This document shows, in pieces, positions 1-9,651 of a DNA stretch of 64,000 nt. Source of the DNA: Diphasiastrum complanatum (Eukaryota; Streptophyta; Lycopodiopsida; Lycopodiales; Lycopodiaceae); contig CM055107.1 of NCBI GenBank assembly GCA_029204225.1, forward strand, positions 49,222,546 to 49,286,545. Reading direction: 5' to 3'. Each line of letters opens with the position of its first letter. Within the stretch, counting starts at the first letter, position 1. Both the position numbers and the translations under genes were made by a program. The notes under the pieces are model-generated. The model saw only the letters and a program-made list of their open reading frames with translations, did not search any database and was not told the origin of the DNA.

Positions 1-400
1 TGCTTGAAACCACTAGCAATACAGCTAATGTGTAGTCTTGTTATTGTTGTGTAGATCAAATTGCCTACTGATTGATGTACAAAGTGATATCCACAAGGGA
101 TGTACAAATCCAACATAGCCAATTTAACACGAACCTCAATAGGTGTATTCATTTGCTTGCATGCTTCCATATGGAACAAATTGAGCAATTTACTGACACG
201 CGTAGTCTATGTAAGTCCAATACCTTGCTCCTTTTGCCATATTTCAACTTGCAAGCAATACTAATTAAAGTCAAGTATGTCATATCAAACTAATTACATA
301 GATCTATTTTCACAACATTTACCAAATCTTTGATTATATGCATTAATAGTCAAATCATCAACATACATCACAATCAGAATAAAACAAGAACGTTGTGGTA
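1..400 (-). pseudogene. Inverted copia-type reverse transcriptase remnant
   Basis: Read on the minus strand, this stretch matches 12860-13200 base by base apart from scattered substitutions, so it is an inverted copy of the same decayed Ty1/copia polymerase. The YVDD catalytic box of reverse transcriptase lies at 354-365 (minus). It is followed by a degenerate form of the segment after YVDD that ends in a leader like LLNLFHMEACKQMNTPI, the copia-family spacer before RNase H. Stops and frameshifts break the frame, so no protein is made. The copy runs off the left edge of the window. The copia family assignment is secure; the specific lineage is not. Confidence 0.7.
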
Positions 401-579
401 TTATATATCAAAGGCCATGCCATAATGGTGAAAAAGTTGCAAGAGCTCACATATAACAATCCCCACCACAAAAGTAGTTACAATTCTGATAATCGAAGAA
501 CTAAGATTGCATATTGGGATTTAAAATTACTAAGAATTGTGTATGAAATGATTTTTCCAACAAAGAGATGATCTTCATT

Positions 580-1048
580 TCATGATAGTTTCTTGCAATG
601 GGTTTCGTACTTTGACCACAAAATATGTCCGTGATTTTGAAATTTTGAAATTGGTCACGTGGCAAACCGCCCATATGTGTAGTTGTGATTGTTCTTATTC
701 AAACGATGAGGCTGGACCGTCACAGATTGGAGGGAGGCCTAGATATACCAGAGAATACCATGCCCATGTACATAATGTAAGTATGCATTGCGACATATTG
801 CTATATCACACGGTCACATGTATGGACAAATCAAGAGAGAGTCATTATTTGTGTGGCCCAAAGTCGGTTCTTTGATGAGTTTTATGTATCTATCTTTCAC
901 GATGCTTGATGTTTGCAAACTTAACATTGCTAATAATTGCATGCACATTTATCTTGTATGTATTTGGCAATCTTCATGATGAGAGAGGATATTTAGTTGT
1001 TCTAATTGATTATTGTTGCACTTCTTTCGTGTAGGATGATGACTCTCA
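580..1048 (+). pseudogene. CACTA (En/Spm) transposase remnant, 5' part
   Basis: A short frame at about 755-860 reads I-P-C-P-C-T-stop-C-K, resembling the CPC..C motif of the transposase-associated domain at the N-terminus of CACTA TNP2-like proteins (Cys codons at 761, 767 and 776). An intron-like end (GTAG, 1031-1034) is followed at 1035 by an exon reading DDDSH, which continues in the same frame at 7045 once the copia element 1049-7039 and one target-site copy are removed. This split frame is the best evidence that the copia element landed in a CACTA gene. Identity of the 580-1030 part is weaker than that of 7040-7617. I see nothing else in 400-580. Confidence 0.45.
1044..1048. repeat. Target-site duplication, left (TCTCA)
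   Basis: The five bases TCTCA directly precede the TG that opens the 5' LTR and recur at 7040-7044 after the CA that closes the 3' LTR. Five bases is the usual length for Ty1/copia integrase. Confidence 0.9.
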
Positions 1049-1691
1049 TGTGAAGAAATGAAAAAGATTATCTATGTTAGATATAGGGGTCTTATGTTTT
1101 TATATCAACCATCTATGTGTAGGATATTGATAGGACCAAATTTGGCATAGATGGCAAATTACCCATTTCCACTTGTAATGCCACTATTTAGCCAAAATAG
1201 AGTAAGAGGCTAAACTCATGCCAATTAGAGTGTAGACAAGTGTAATACTTTTGTTTCATGAAATTTAAGAGGTCCAATAGGATTTAGAGGTGGAACCTTG
1301 AGGGGTCCAATAGCATTTGAGGTTTGCTTGAAAATGGTCCAATAGAATCTAGAGGTGAATGGATCAATGGTCCAATAGGATTAAGAGGTGGCAAAGTGTG
1401 GTCTAATCATAGTTAAGCATAGTGTCAGCTTGTGGATCTACTAGTATCATTGTACTCCTCATTTGGATCTAATTGATTTTGAGATTGAGTGGATTTTGTG
1501 AGTAATTGGTTTTCTAGCTTTTGTCTCTACCCGAGAGCTCATGATGATTTTCTATGCATGTAGTAGTGTGTTTTTGCCATATAATCAAAGATAGATTTTG
1601 AATCTCAATCTAGTCTTGATCTTGGTGCATCTACACACCTTAGGAGATCACAAGTACATGTTGTGGACAGTCCACACGTGTGAAATCAACA
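1049..1691 (+). repeat. 5' LTR of the copia element (643 bp)
   Basis: Starts TGTGAAGAAATG and ends AAATCAACA; matches 6398-7039. In the first 280 bases or so the two LTRs differ at eight sites. This LTR has four copies of a GGTCCAATAG-type motif (about 1271-1380) where the 3' LTR has two; the extra block is about 1328-1403. It lacks an 80-base block present near 6822-6903 in the 3' LTR. The two indels nearly cancel, so lengths are similar. Promoter and polyadenylation signals should lie here but I cannot place them. Confidence 0.93.
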
Positions 1692-1703
1692 TGATATCAG
1701 AGT
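1692..1703 (+). other. Primer-binding site of the copia element
   Basis: TGATATCAGAGT directly follows the 5' LTR. It matches the plant initiator tRNA-Met site TGGTATCAGAGC with two mismatches. It would prime minus-strand DNA synthesis. Confidence 0.8.
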
Positions 1704-2441
1704 CTACCTAAGGTTACCATTCATTTTGATCCATTTAAGTGAAAACTTTTCATCAATCTTGAGCTTGTCAAGATCCATTTTCCTAGCTATCTTGTCTAAC
1801 TTTGGATCAAAAGAGATTAACAGGGCATTGATTGGGTCTGACTTGGTACTGTATGGAATCAGGTGCTCAAACACGTGTGAGGAATATCCAATTTCAGATT
1901 GAGAGTTCTCTCTCATGCTTGATCTATTTATCTTGCTTGGTAGCTTGTTTCGAAGCTATTTTTGTCTAGTTTTTGATGCAATCAGTTTCATTCCATTTGG
2001 TTGAGCCAATCAGAAGTTATAAGCTTTTGAAGAGGGTTAGGTAGGGAACCTAGACCTGGGTGGACACTTTTGGTTTGGTCAAGAGATTGCTTGTTAGATC
2101 TCTGTTCATAGTTGTATGGTTACCAATCTCATCTATAAGTGATTTAGACATTGTTTTGAGATTATAGCCGATTTGTTTCATGCAATATCAGTGAGTTTGA
2201 GTCAAATTTGGTTACTTAGTGTATTTCACACATGCTAAGAGTAAATGATCCTAACTTTGTCTATATTCCATCATTTGATATGAAATAGATCTTGTTTTAA
2301 AGAGATTTGAGTAGCTAGTGAGAATCAATTCACAAATAGTTGCAAGATCTTTCATAAAAGGAGATAGTACTTCATTATTGGATCCTATTGAGAGTGTGTA
2401 GCAACATTTATTGTTCATCATTTGAGTTTTCTTCACTTCAA
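1704..2441 (+). other. Untranslated leader of the copia element
   Basis: No coding frame of note lies between the primer-binding site and gag. The left breakpoint of the 30-kb tandem duplication is inside this leader at 1870, so the right-arm copy starts here and has no 5' LTR. Confidence 0.6.
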
Positions 2442-3707
2442 ATGGCTTCAATGAGTTTATCTTTGTTGGAACCAAGTGAAAGATTGTCCACTTCAAACTA
2501 TTCAATCTGGAAGATGAGGATGGAGTCCATCTTGATCCGTCAAGACGTGATGGACATAGTTCTTGGCCTTGAAGAAGAACCACAAGTTCTTCAAGATGTT
2601 CAAAAATACAAAAAGAGATCTAGGATGGCTCTCCACTACATTAAGATGAATGTCTCTAATGAGATATTGAGGGAGATAGGTACTTGTACAACAACCAAAG
2701 AAGGTTGGGATTGCCTCAAGACTATCTATGAGGCTAGAAACACCTCTAGGCTCCTCACTCTTAGAAATCAAATCTTTCAAAGTAGCCAAAAGAGTGATGA
2801 GAGTGCATCTAGTTATGTTTTGAGAGTAAAAGATATTCATAGAGAGCTTGCTTGCATTGGTGATTCCATTAATCAAAATGAGCTAGTCCAAGTCATTCTC
2901 AATGGCTTGAGAAGTGAATTTGATAACCTTGTCCAATCATATGCCATTAAGGAGGAGCTACTAAGTTTGGAGGCTCTCCAAAATGTGCTAATTTATGAAG
3001 AATCAAGACAAGAGTACAAGCTCTTGAGGATGGACAAGCTTTCTCTCACTCATAATGATGGAAAAGCCCTCTTTGCCAAGGACAAGCACAAAGGGAGGAG
3101 CAAGAACCAATTTCAACAATCCTCAAGCAAGAACAAAGCCAAATCTAAAGACAAAGATGAGGAGGAAGATGATTCATCTAATGCTTCATCATCCAAGCTC
3201 AAGAAGAAGAAGATCAAGTGCTTTTATTGTGGCAATAAAGGCCATTATGCCACCAATTGCTTCAAGAAGAAGAATCAACTCAAGCAAGCCAACATCACCA
3301 ATGATAAGGAAGACACTATTGCAAGTGATGGAGAGGGATCTTTCACTCCTTTCAAGAAGGATGGCTTGTGGTATATTGACAGTGGAGCCTCTTCACATAT
3401 GTGTAGCTCCAAGGATTCTTTCTCTTCTATTGCACCTTATGACAGAGTCAACAAATCAATATACACTACAAATGATTTTGAATGTCCTATTGAAGGCATA
3501 GGGAACATTCCCTTAAAGCCTGCATCCTCTAAAGTTCTTTCTCTTTCTAAAGTGCTTTATGTGCCTAAGCTTACTAAGAATCTCATTAGTGTTGGCCAAT
3601 TTCTCGATAACGGCCTTGATGTAAAATTCAAAGTTGATACTTGTACTATCAAGAATAATGATGAGATACTGCATTCGGATCTAAATTTGGAGGCATCTAT
3701 AAACTAG
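2442..3707 (+). pseudogene. gag: Copia gag and protease region, truncated by a stop
   Basis: The 421-codon frame starts at ATG 2442 (MASMSLSLL). I chose this over the in-frame ATG at 2388 because the copia Gag-like sequence (SNYSIWKMRMESIL) starts just after it. Residues 1-200 are the copia Gag helical core. A CCHC zinc knuckle (CFYCGNKGHYATNC, 3219-3260, about residues 260-273) follows a lysine-rich stretch. The aspartic protease begins at about residue 310 with the active-site triad DSG (3378-3386). A TAG at 3705-3707 ends the frame just before the GAG-pre-integrase domain; copia elements usually read through as one polyprotein, so this is a disabling mutation. The right-arm copy has the same stop, so it predates the duplication. 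This copy lacks 21 bases near 3342 that the right-arm copy keeps (seven residues around LMVSSFS). Confidence 0.92.
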
Positions 3708-3721
3708 ATCCAAATAAATAT

Positions 3722-3935
3722 GTGAATTCTTGTAATATTGCTCTTGTGAACAAGCTCTCTATGGAGGAATTATGGCATAGGAGGTTGGGACATCCCAACT
3801 ACAAATCCAAAGAGGCCAAAGCTATTGGCTTGACAAAGTCATTCTCCAAGAAGATCAAGCCTTGTGAGGCTTGTGCTATTGCTAAATCTCACAAAAAGCC
3901 ATTTACAAGACCTTCTATAAAAAAACAAGCATCCT
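3722..3935 (+). pseudogene. pol: Copia GAG-pre-integrase / integrase zinc-binding segment
   Basis: The frame carries the HHCC-type motif of copia integrase: H and H in ELWHRRLGHPN and two Cys in CEACAIAKSH. It continues the polyprotein after the stop at 3705. It then loses frame near 3935, where the conserved PLELIHSDV motif (integrase core start) crosses from one frame into another, indicating an indel of one or two bases. The right-arm copy (36167-36380) shares the frameshift and has also lost the second Cys. Confidence 0.85.
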
Positions 3936-5729
3936 TTGGAGTTAATCCACTCGGATGTGCATTTCTCATCAACTATAAGCAAGGGAGGAGCCACTTGTTT
4001 TGTTACTTTCATTGATGATTTCACAAGATTCACTTGGATATATCTTCTTGCTTCTAAATCTATGGTGCTTGATCATTTCCTTATTTTCAAAGCTTATGTA
4101 GAGAAGCAATTCTCATTCAAGATTAAAGCTCTTAGATGTGATGGAGGTGGTGAATATATCTCCAATAAATTTCATGATTTTTGTGAGCTTGAAGGCATTA
4201 AAAAAGGGTTCTCTTGTGCCTATTCTCCATCTCAAAATGGAGTGGCCGAGAGAAAGAATAGATCTCTATGTGAATGTGCAAAATCTATGAGAATTGAGGC
4301 ATCTTTGCCCAAACATTTTTGGGGAGAAGCCATTAATTGTGCAAATTATCTTTGCAATAGGCTCCCACATATAGCTTTTGGAGGAAAGTCACCATATGAA
4401 ATCTTATATTTGAAGAAGCCTAAGGTTGATCACCTTAAAGTTTTTGGATGCATATGCTTTGCCCATATTCCCTTGGAAACAAGGAATAAGGAAGATCCTA
4501 GTGCATGCAAAGGGATCATGGTTGGATACTCATCCACCAAAAAGGCCTATAGAGTCTTTGTACTCTCTATTTCTCAAGTTATTGAAAGTAGAGATGTTGT
4601 CTTTCGTGAAGATCAACATTCATCTTTTGAAGAGGCTGAGATCAAGAAGTCTATGGATGCATCACCTATTATTGATTTTGAAGACAATTATGATGTGATG
4701 GGGTCGAGAATTGAAGAAGACTCTCCTTGGATTTTCTCACCAAGAAGATCCACGAGAGATGGATCCGAGCCTAAGAGGCTCTCATATGTTGACAAAGGCA
4801 AACATGTGGATCTTGATTCCACTAATTATGTTTTTTATGTCTCTCATGAAGAGCCAAAGAATGTACAAGAGGCACTCAATACCAAGGAGTGGTATGATGC
4901 CATGAAGCAAGAGTATGATGAATTGATCACCAACAATACTTGGGAGCTTGTGGATCCTCCATCCAACAAGCATGCGATTGATTGCAAATGGTTATTTTGG
5001 ATCAAGTACAATCAAGATGGCACCATCAACAAGTACAAAGCAAGATCATGTGCCAAAGGATTTGCTCAAATCCATGGCCTTGATTATGAGGAGACCTTTG
5101 CACACATTGCAAAGATGGTGACAATAAGAATTCTTATTTCTCTTGCCTGTTTCTTTAAGTGGAAGGTGTTCCAATTAGATGTATCCAATGATTTTTTAAA
5201 TGGTTATCTTGAGGAGGAGATCTATATGGAACAACCTCAAGGATTCATCAAGGATGAGTTCAAAGTGTGCTTGCTCTTCAAAAGTCTTTATGGACTCAAG
5301 CAAGCACCAAGATCATGGTATTCAAGACTTAATTCTTTCCTTATCTCACTAGGATTTACTCTTTGTGACTATGATCTTTCCATGTATCTAAAGTTTGTTG
5401 ATAGTAATATTGTCATTCTTCTAATTTATGTTGATGACATTATTCTTTGTGGAAGTTGTATCAAGCTAGTTGATGAAACTAAGCTAGCACTTGGATGTGA
5501 GTTTAAAATGCAAGATCTAGGACAAATACATCACATCCTAGGCCTAGGGATTGATTTTTATGAAGATCATATTTTTATATGCCAATCTAGATATGCTCAC
5601 TCTATGTTGAATAAATTCCATATGGAAAATTCTAAGAGCACAGATACTCCAATGGAGCAAATTGTAAAAGATCCTAATAACGGTGATGAAAGATCCTTTG
5701 AGGACATGACACTTTTAGGAGTCTTGTAG
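3936..5729 (+). pseudogene. pol: Copia integrase core and reverse transcriptase
   Basis: This is the longest frame of the element (597 codons). It opens with LIHSDVH and carries the DDE integrase triad: D in FIDDFTRFTW, D in LRCDGGGEY, E in NGVAERKNR. A linker with low conservation follows. Reverse transcriptase starts near NTWELVDPPSNKHAIDCKWLF and has LDVSNDFLNGYLEEEIYMEQP, LYGLKQAPRSWY and the catalytic YVDD box (5427-5438). The palm motif normally reads DVKTAFLNG, so SND is a departure. TAG at 5727-5729 cuts it from the RNase H part, which resumes in another frame at 5735. The product could cut and copy DNA only if the breaks were bypassed, for which I see no signal. Confidence 0.92.
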
Positions 5730-5734
5730 GCTCC

Positions 5735-6379
5735 TTGATTTGGCTTACAATTACTAGGCCCGATCTAAGTTTTTGTGTGCACAAATTGAGTCAATTTATG
5801 CAAGATCCTAAGATCCATCATTGGAAGATGGCCAAGAGGATTTTAAGATATGTATCTTCATCTTGTGATTATGGTCTACTCTATAAAAGTGAACATCTAT
5901 CCATTATTGGCTACTCGGATTCGGACTTTGCAAGTGACAAGATGGATCGAAAGTCTATTAGTGCATACACTATCTTTCTTGGAGGCAATCTTATATCTTG
6001 GCTTTCCAAAAAGCAAGATACTATATCTCTCTCTTCATGTGAGACCGAGTACAAAGCACTCACTACAACCACCAAAGAGGTGCTTTGGATCAAGAGATTA
6101 TTATTGGAGCTAAAGTGCATCAAGGAGGATGATCTACCAATCATCAAGTGTGATAATATCTCGGCCCAAGCTCTTGCCAATAGTCCCATATTTCATGCAA
6201 GAAGCAAGCATATAGAAGTGGCACACCATTTTGTGAGAGGAGGCGAAATCTATTTGGAGCATGTCAACTCGGCCTCTTGTATTGCCGATCTACTCACCAA
6301 GCCTTTGAGCAATTGTGCTTTCATCAAGCATAGATCTAATCTTGGACTTATATCAAGATCAATGCTCAAATCTTCATAG
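5735..6379 (+). pseudogene. pol: Copia RNase H domain
   Basis: Begins with TRPDLSFCVHKLSQFM, the usual copia junction between reverse transcriptase and RNase H. The RNase H acidic residues are visible in GYSDSDFAS, SSCETEY and KCDNISAQALANSP. It ends near DLLTKPLSN, the typical C-terminal motif, and stops at 6377-6379, ten bases before the polypurine tract. This part is missing from the right arm because of a deletion at 38058. Confidence 0.92.
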
Positions 6380-6389
6380 ATAATTTTTT

Positions 6390-6397
6390 AGGAGGAG
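6390..6397 (+). other. Polypurine tract of the copia element
   Basis: AGGAGGAG lies directly upstream of the 3' LTR. It is the expected primer for plus-strand DNA synthesis. Confidence 0.85.
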
Positions 6398-7039
6398 TGT
6401 GAAGAATTGAAAAAGATTATCTATGTTATATATAGGGGTCTTATGTTTTTATATCAAGCATCTATGTGTAGGATGTTGATAGGACCAAATTTGGCATAGA
6501 TGGCAAATTACTCATTTCCACTTGTAATGCCACTATTTAGCCAAAATAGAGTAAGAGGCAAAACTCATGCCAATTAGAGTGTAGACAAGTGTAATACTTT
6601 TGTTTCATGAAATTTAAGAGGTCCAATAGGATTTAGAGGTGGAACCTTGAGGGGTCCAATCGAATTTGAGGTTTGCCAATCATAGTTAAGCATAGTGGTT
6701 GCTCGTGGATCTACTAGTATCATTGTACTTCTCATTTGGATCTAATTGATTTTGAGATTGAGTGAATTTTGTGAGTAATTGGTTTTCTAGCTTTCTCTCT
6801 ACTTGAGAGCTCATGATGATTTTTTATTTTTTACCCGAGAAGAGCAGTTTGTTTTTACTTAGATTATTTTTGGAACACTTCCGAGAGTTGGAAGTGATTG
6901 AATGCATGTAGTAGTGTGTTTTTGCCATAGAATCAAAGATATATCTTGAATCTCAATCTAGTCTTGATCTTGGTGCATCTACACACCTTAGGAGATCACA
7001 AGTACATGTTGTGGACAGTCCACACGTGTGAAATCAACA
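6398..7039 (+). repeat. 3' LTR of the copia element (642 bp)
   Basis: Begins TGTGAAGAATTG and ends AAATCAACA, matching 1049-1691. It has two GGTCCAAT motifs where the 5' LTR has four and carries an 80-base T-rich block near 6822-6903 that the 5' LTR lacks. Confidence 0.93.
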
Positions 7040-7044
7040 TCTCA
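7040..7044. repeat. Target-site duplication, right (TCTCA)
   Basis: Identical to 1044-1048; marks the insertion of the copia element into CACTA sequence. Confidence 0.9.
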
Positions 7045-7617
7045 TTCACATGATAATAGAATAATTCAACCAGACGTTGTCATGTAACCGACAAGATTCA
7101 GACATGCAAGCGCACGAGAGCCACCACTTTCCCTATGTGCACATGCGGACTTCCACGAAGATATGTCTCAAGGAGACACAATACACGAGGATGTGTGATT
7201 CACAATGCATGATCATGAGAGCAACATGGATGACATGATGGATGCATTCTTCACGAACCCACTCGAACCCACATTGACGAGGGAAGAAAGGATGATCCAC
7301 GGCTTGGCATCCACTCCTTTGTACGATGGTGGACAAATGTCAAAGTTGTGAGTTTGTTTATTACTTTTAAATTTGCAAACTAAGTATGGGTGGTCAGATG
7401 CGAGTGTCCCAGAGTTGTTTAGGTGAGCTTGTCTTTTGGTGTGCTATAGCTAAACTCAAACCTCGTTTTTATTTTCATGTGTTGTGAAAAACTATAACTA
7501 AGTATATGAATATATTGTCACACTTTTCTTTAAAAAATGTTGCCTCCAAATAACACCATGGTGGCATCTCAACAAGAAACCAAGAAAATGCTATCAGCGG
7601 CCGACATGGGTTACCAC
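7040..7617 (+). pseudogene. CACTA (En/Spm) TNP2-like transposase remnant
   Basis: From 7045 one frame runs to about 7420 with three internal stops (7085, 7196, 7352 regions). It holds LASTPLYDGGQMSKL, then LLLLNLQTKYGWSDASVPELF, the N-terminal hallmark of CACTA TNP2 transposases (PLYxGC..SKL, then LxNLKxKYGWSDxSFxxLL). After an intron-like gap starting GTGAGC near 7420 the match resumes as KMLPPNNTMVASQQETKKML (7538-7597), the family motif LLPxGNxLPxSxxEAKKxL, ending in GYH. It stops where the LTR at 7618 begins. It continues the exon that starts at 1035. Catalytic parts are absent. It is not functional. Confidence 0.75.
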
Positions 7618-8106
7618 TGTCATGCCCATGATTGGTCTCGGGTAGCGTGTCTCTGCTAGGGACCGGTAGACCAACAACCCGTAAGTTAATTGTGACTATA
7701 AGAGAATTGGGGCCCTTATGTGTACACGGTCATAATGTTTGTAGGCCTAAATACTTGATGGTGGATTGGTATGGGTCCATAAATGAGTCATTGGGGAACT
7801 GGATGACGTGGCCCAGATAGGCTGCAAAGGTGTCCAGTGAGGTATCACAGTGCACTACTAGTGGTGCATGGGCCTTGGAGGGTATAAGTATACCTGCTGG
7901 GCTCTCACTAGTGTATGCCTAATAGCATGACCGGTGGCATGATGCTGCTGGTGTGATGCCATACTTCTCTTTGTGTTTGATCCATAGCTTGGGGGCTAGA
8001 TCCGTTTGATCTAGGTTGGTTGGGTTGGTTTGTCCACCATTAGGTTCCCCTGTGTTGCTTGTGATTGACATGCTTAGAATAGGACCCTTGGATTGAGGAC
8101 TTTACA
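7618..8106 (+). repeat. Second LTR (about 489 bp), inserted in the CACTA remnant
   Basis: Begins TGTCATGCCCATG, a variant of the common plant LTR start TGTCACGCCC, exactly where the CACTA frame ends. It ends at TTTACA, one base before a consensus primer-binding site. I found no second copy of this LTR in the window, so the downstream end of its element is lost or outside. The upstream five bases ACCAC would be the target-site copy. The region is absent from the right arm. Confidence 0.6.
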
Positions 8107-8107
8107 C

Positions 8108-8119
8108 TGGTATCAGAGC
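8108..8119 (+). other. Primer-binding site, initiator tRNA-Met type
   Basis: TGGTATCAGAGC is a perfect match to the usual copia primer-binding site and lies one base after the inferred LTR end. It supports an independent copia-like element starting at 7618. Confidence 0.85.
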
Positions 8120-9651
8120 CAGTTCTAAGCTCGTTTAGCCTTTGTGTTCAAGAGAAATCTCAAATTGTGGGGATTTTTCCATTGTGTGATATGGAATCCT
8201 GACACTTTTTTGAGAATTCAATGGAGTTTGCAACAAAGTGGTGAAAGTGCTGATTATTCTTCTTGTGGATTTTCTGATTTGAAGTGTAATCGATTGTGTA
8301 GTAAGTGCACTACCAGGTATACAATCGGTTCGATTCTTAGACACTTCTTATTGGTTTTCAAGAAGTAAATTTCTGGTTTTCAATTCACTTGTGTTGTCGT
8401 TTACTTCATTTGGGACACTTTTTTGTTAGCAACGGGATCAATAAGAGTAAATGATGGCTTTTTCGGCTTCTTGTTAATTACACAATGATTTAGGTGGTTT
8501 AGTTGGCTGTCTTTTGCTTTTTATTGAGCCAGTTTTGGCTTGAATATGTGGAAAGCAAGAAAAGAAGCACAAACAAAGACTAGTCATTGGTTGTGAGTGT
8601 TGGTGGATTTTTACAGGATTTGCATGAGGTTTTTATTGGATTTACAGGTTTATGCTGTATTTTTTGGCAAACTGGTTGTGATTTGCAGGATTTGTGTGAG
8701 CCAGTAAGGCCATTCTTTGAATGGTATGGATTACAGGAAAGCCTATCTTGTAGTTAAGGAAAGGCAATCTGCAAATCTGAGAGTTTGGAAAAATTTGGGC
8801 AGCATCTACCCTATTTTCCAGCCATAAGAAATCTGGCGTTTGTAAATCTGTAAAAGATTCTTGCTTATGCATTTGTGGAAACAATGTAAGGCTAAGTAAA
8901 CTGTAAAAGCGCCCTAGAATATCTGTATTCTGCCAAAAAAATAGCAGAAGAAGAGCATTTGCTTCAAGAAGAAACTAAACAAAGGTAAGCTTCAGATTTT
9001 CTTGGTTTTGGAAGAAGATCAGTTTGAGACAAATTCTGAGACCATCCGTTGAGGTATTAGCCTATCCATGTCGTGGAAAGAAAAAAATCATCAATATGGT
9101 TTCAGTCTCATGAGAAAAGGAATTGACGCCTCCATAAATGTGGCCAGTGGGCACACCCTCCATCCACCTGAAGCCTGCATACAACACAAGAGTGAAAAGT
9201 GTTGAAAGCGAGCCTGACAAGCTCTTTTTCAGCCACCATCTCCCTCTCTCTCGGGTCCCTCTCTCTCTCGGCCCTTCTCGCGACAAGCAGGTGCCCAAGA
9301 TCTCTCTTTTGGAGGGAAAGGTGAAAGTGCAGGGGCGTGGGGGGGTGGTGGGTAAAGTCTTAGTTAACTTTTAGTTAACTATTTGTGTTTGCATGTTTGG
9401 TATTTAGACGGAGGGGCTAGTGTCAATATGTATGGTCTTTTCAAAGGCTTCTAATAGTCATTATAGACTATAAATTTGTAAATGCAGTTAAGGTACTTGT
9501 GAAATCGTAATGGCTTAAAATCAGTGTGAATTAGATTTCGATGCATATAGTGGGCTTTTTGCAAATTTGTTGCACGATCCATTTTGCAAATGCTCATTGG
9601 TATAAATGCTACAAGCACTCTTTGGTCTAATAAAACTACGTTTTTTGGGAC
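8120..9651 (+). other. Decayed leader of the second LTR element; no gene
   Basis: Only short unsupported frames. There is a CT-rich low-complexity stretch near 9236-9285. The whole interval is absent from the right arm. The sequence shared by both arms resumes at about 9652. Confidence 0.4.

Larger units (their letters stand above)
1049..7039 (+). mobile_element. Full-length but dead Ty1/copia LTR retrotransposon (5,991 bp)
   Basis: The element has two LTRs that begin TG and end CA, a primer-binding site after the 5' LTR, a polypurine tract before the 3' LTR, and a 5-bp target-site duplication. Domain order is Gag, zinc knuckle, protease, GAG-pre-integrase, integrase, reverse transcriptase, RNase H. 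Integrase before reverse transcriptase defines Ty1/copia. The single gag-pol frame is broken by a stop at 3705-3707, a frameshift near 3935 and a stop at 5727-5729. It sits inside a CACTA transposase exon. Its 1870-5614 part was copied to 34294-38058 by the large tandem duplication. Confidence 0.95.

Noticed and set aside
2251-2876. Minus-strand frames of 110-124 codons opposite gag (and copies near 34675-35300, 29282-29656, 57876-58250)
   Set aside because: They are antisense shadows of gag coding sequence with no domain of their own.
9062-9374. Overlapping frames near a CT-rich tract
   Set aside because: Low-complexity CT/GA composition creates open frames on both strands.
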